Shown piece after piece: positions 63,104 through 64,000 of a DNA stretch of 64,000 nucleotides. The notes under the pieces are model-generated. The model made no database searches and was not told the DNA's origin. It worked only from the letters and a program-made list of their open reading frames with translations. Made by a program: the position numbers and the translations under genes. This DNA is from Kitasatospora sp. MAA4. Lineage in GTDB: Bacteria; Actinomycetota; Actinomycetes; Streptomycetales; Streptomycetaceae. The stretch covers positions 186,001 through 250,000 of the forward strand of contig NZ_JARZAI010000009.1 of NCBI RefSeq assembly GCF_029893355.1. The letters are read 5' to 3'. How positions within the stretch are numbered: the first letter of the stretch is position 1; each line of letters begins with the position of its first letter.

Positions 63104-64000
63104 GTGACCGAGCGCGTCGTACTCGCCTATTCGGGCGGTCTGGACACGTCCGTCTGCATCGGCTGGATCGCCGAGGAGACGGGCGCCGAGGTCATCGCCG
63201 TCGCCGTCGACGTCGGCCAGGGCGGCGAGGACCTGGACGCCATCCGCCAGCGCGCGCTGGACTGCGGCGCGGTCGAGGCCGAGGTGGCCGACGCCCGCCA
63301 GGAGTTCGCCGACGAGTACTGCCTCCCGGCCGTCAAGGCCAACGCCCTGTACCAGGGCCAGTACCCGCTGGTCTCCGCGCTCTCCCGGCCGGCCATCGTC
63401 AAGCACCTGGTGGCCGCCGCCCAGAAGCACGGCGCCAGCACGGTCGCGCACGGCTGCACCGGCAAGGGCAACGACCAGGTCCGCTTCGAGGTCGGCATCC
63501 AGTCGCTGGCCCCGTCGCTGAAGTGCATCGCCCCGGTCCGCGACTACGCGATGACCCGGGACAAGGCGATCGCCTTCGCCGAGGCCAAGAACCTCCCGAT
63601 CGTCACCACCAAGAAGAACCCGTACTCGATCGACCAGAACGTCTTCGGACGGGCCGTCGAGACCGGCTTCCTGGAGGACATCTGGAACGCGCCGATCGAG
63701 GACGTGTACGAGTACACCCAGAACCCGGCCACCCCGCGCGAGGCCGACGAGGTGGTCATCACCTTCGACGCCGGCGTCCCGGTCGCCATCGACGGTCGCA
63801 AGGTCACCGTCCTGCAGGCGATCGAGGAGCTCAACAAGCGGGCCGGCGCCCAGGGCATCGGCCGCCTCGACATGGTCGAGGACCGGCTGGTGGGCATCAA
63901 GTCCCGTGAGATCTACGAGGCTCCGGGTGCGATCGCGCTGATCACCGCGCACCAGGCGCTGGAGAACGTCACCGTCGAGCGCGAACTCGCCCGCTACAAG
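63104..64000 (+). CDS. argG: Argininosuccinate synthase (5' part, cut by window end)
   Basis: GTG 63104 with GAAGGAG upstream opens a frame that stays open for 299 codons to the window end. [20 protein letters not shown] is the PP-loop that binds [23 protein letters not shown] and the [20 protein letters not shown] region are further family signatures. It joins citrulline and aspartate in the next-to-last step of arginine synthesis. The length of about 400 residues usual for the family means roughly a quarter is missing. It is transcribed separately from argCJBDR but is probably under the same repressor. Confidence 0.96.
   Translation, partial: MTERVVLAYSGGLDTSVCIGWIAEETGAEVIAVAVDVGQGGEDLDAIRQRALDCGAVEAEVADARQEFADEYCLPAVKANALYQGQYPLVSALSRPAIVKHLVAAAQKHGASTVAHGCTGKGNDQVRFEVGIQSLAPSLKCIAPVRDYAMTRDKAIAFAEAKNLPIVTTKKNPYSIDQNVFGRAVETGFLEDIWNAPIEDVYEYTQNPATPREADEVVITFDAGVPVAIDGRKVTVLQAIEELNKRAGAQGIGRLDMVEDRLVGIKSREIYEAPGAIALITAHQALENVTVERELARYK

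Noticed and set aside
63022..63909. A plus-strand 295-codon frame overlapping argG
   Set aside because: Arg/Gly-rich shadow; the argG frame from GTG 63104 has a PP-loop and a good ribosome binding site and continues past the window end.

Overview
The window is high-GC DNA from a streptomycete-type actinobacterium (Streptomyces or Kitasatospora). The evidence is strong GC bias at third codon positions, frequent GTG/TTG starts, many stop/start overlaps (ATGA, GTGA), an argC-J-B-D-R order with argG close behind, and families typical of the group: DUF5753 and DUF6879 regulators, Tad-type pilus genes, a streptogrisin-like protease, and a bacterial nitric oxide synthase.

Layout. 0.1-11.2 kb: a tightly coupled ten-gene Tad/Flp pilus-like operon (SAF/CpaB-like protein, TadZ-like, TadA/CpaF ATPase, TadB, TadC, Flp-type pilin, three TadE/TadG-like pseudopilins) ending in a 1258-aa membrane protein that joins LysM repeats to a BTAD-type regulator. 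11.3-21 kb: mixed single genes, including a methyltransferase, DUF3052, GNAT, an Imm51-like immunity protein, a secreted S1 protease, a caspase-fold protein that seems to have lost its catalytic Cys, a secreted S53 sedolisin and a nucleotide-sugar epimerase-like protein. 21-31 kb: an acyl-CoA dehydrogenase/thiolase/FabG operon with a divergent TetR regulator, a nitric oxide synthase, an amino acid permease with a second divergent TetR regulator, a TIGR03084-like protein and an acyl-CoA synthetase. Each TetR gene faces its target across a clear inverted repeat. 31.2-38.5 kb: an SDR/QueA-like pair, then a stretch that looks like a decayed island. It holds an IS30 transposase remnant, a lipoprotein gene broken by an in-frame TGA, a DUF6879 plus DUF5753 regulatory module, several tiny ORFs, and a PIMT-like methyltransferase translationally coupled to a 44-aa Gly/Pro-rich peptide. 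38.5-47 kb: a serine hydrolase, a lipoprotein, an RlmG/RsmC-like methyltransferase, a DHA2 efflux pump and a receptor-type Ser/Thr kinase with a coupled membrane protein. 46.8-51 kb: a rifampicin monooxygenase (Rox)-like gene, a divergent alpha/beta hydrolase, a shared rifamycin-associated element, and an FMN-binding glutamate synthase-like protein. 51-55.2 kb: a five-gene operon (ECF sigma, membrane anti-sigma, ABC ATPase, two membrane proteins). 55.3-64 kb: a phosphotransferase, then the arginine genes argCJBDR with an ArgR-type operator, a 3Fe-4S ferredoxin/P450 pair, a strong terminator, and argG cut by the window end.

The two most promising leads are (1) the coupled 44-aa peptide plus PIMT-like methyltransferase at 36.7-37.9 kb, a possible RiPP-like or peptide-modification unit without a recognised cyclase, and (2) the divergent rox/hydrolase pair. 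In the second, the rifamycin-associated element overlaps the -35 of the hydrolase promoter, which suggests an extra, undescribed member of the rifamycin response.

No tRNA, rRNA or CRISPR array was recognised. All family assignments come from reading motifs by eye; no database search was run.
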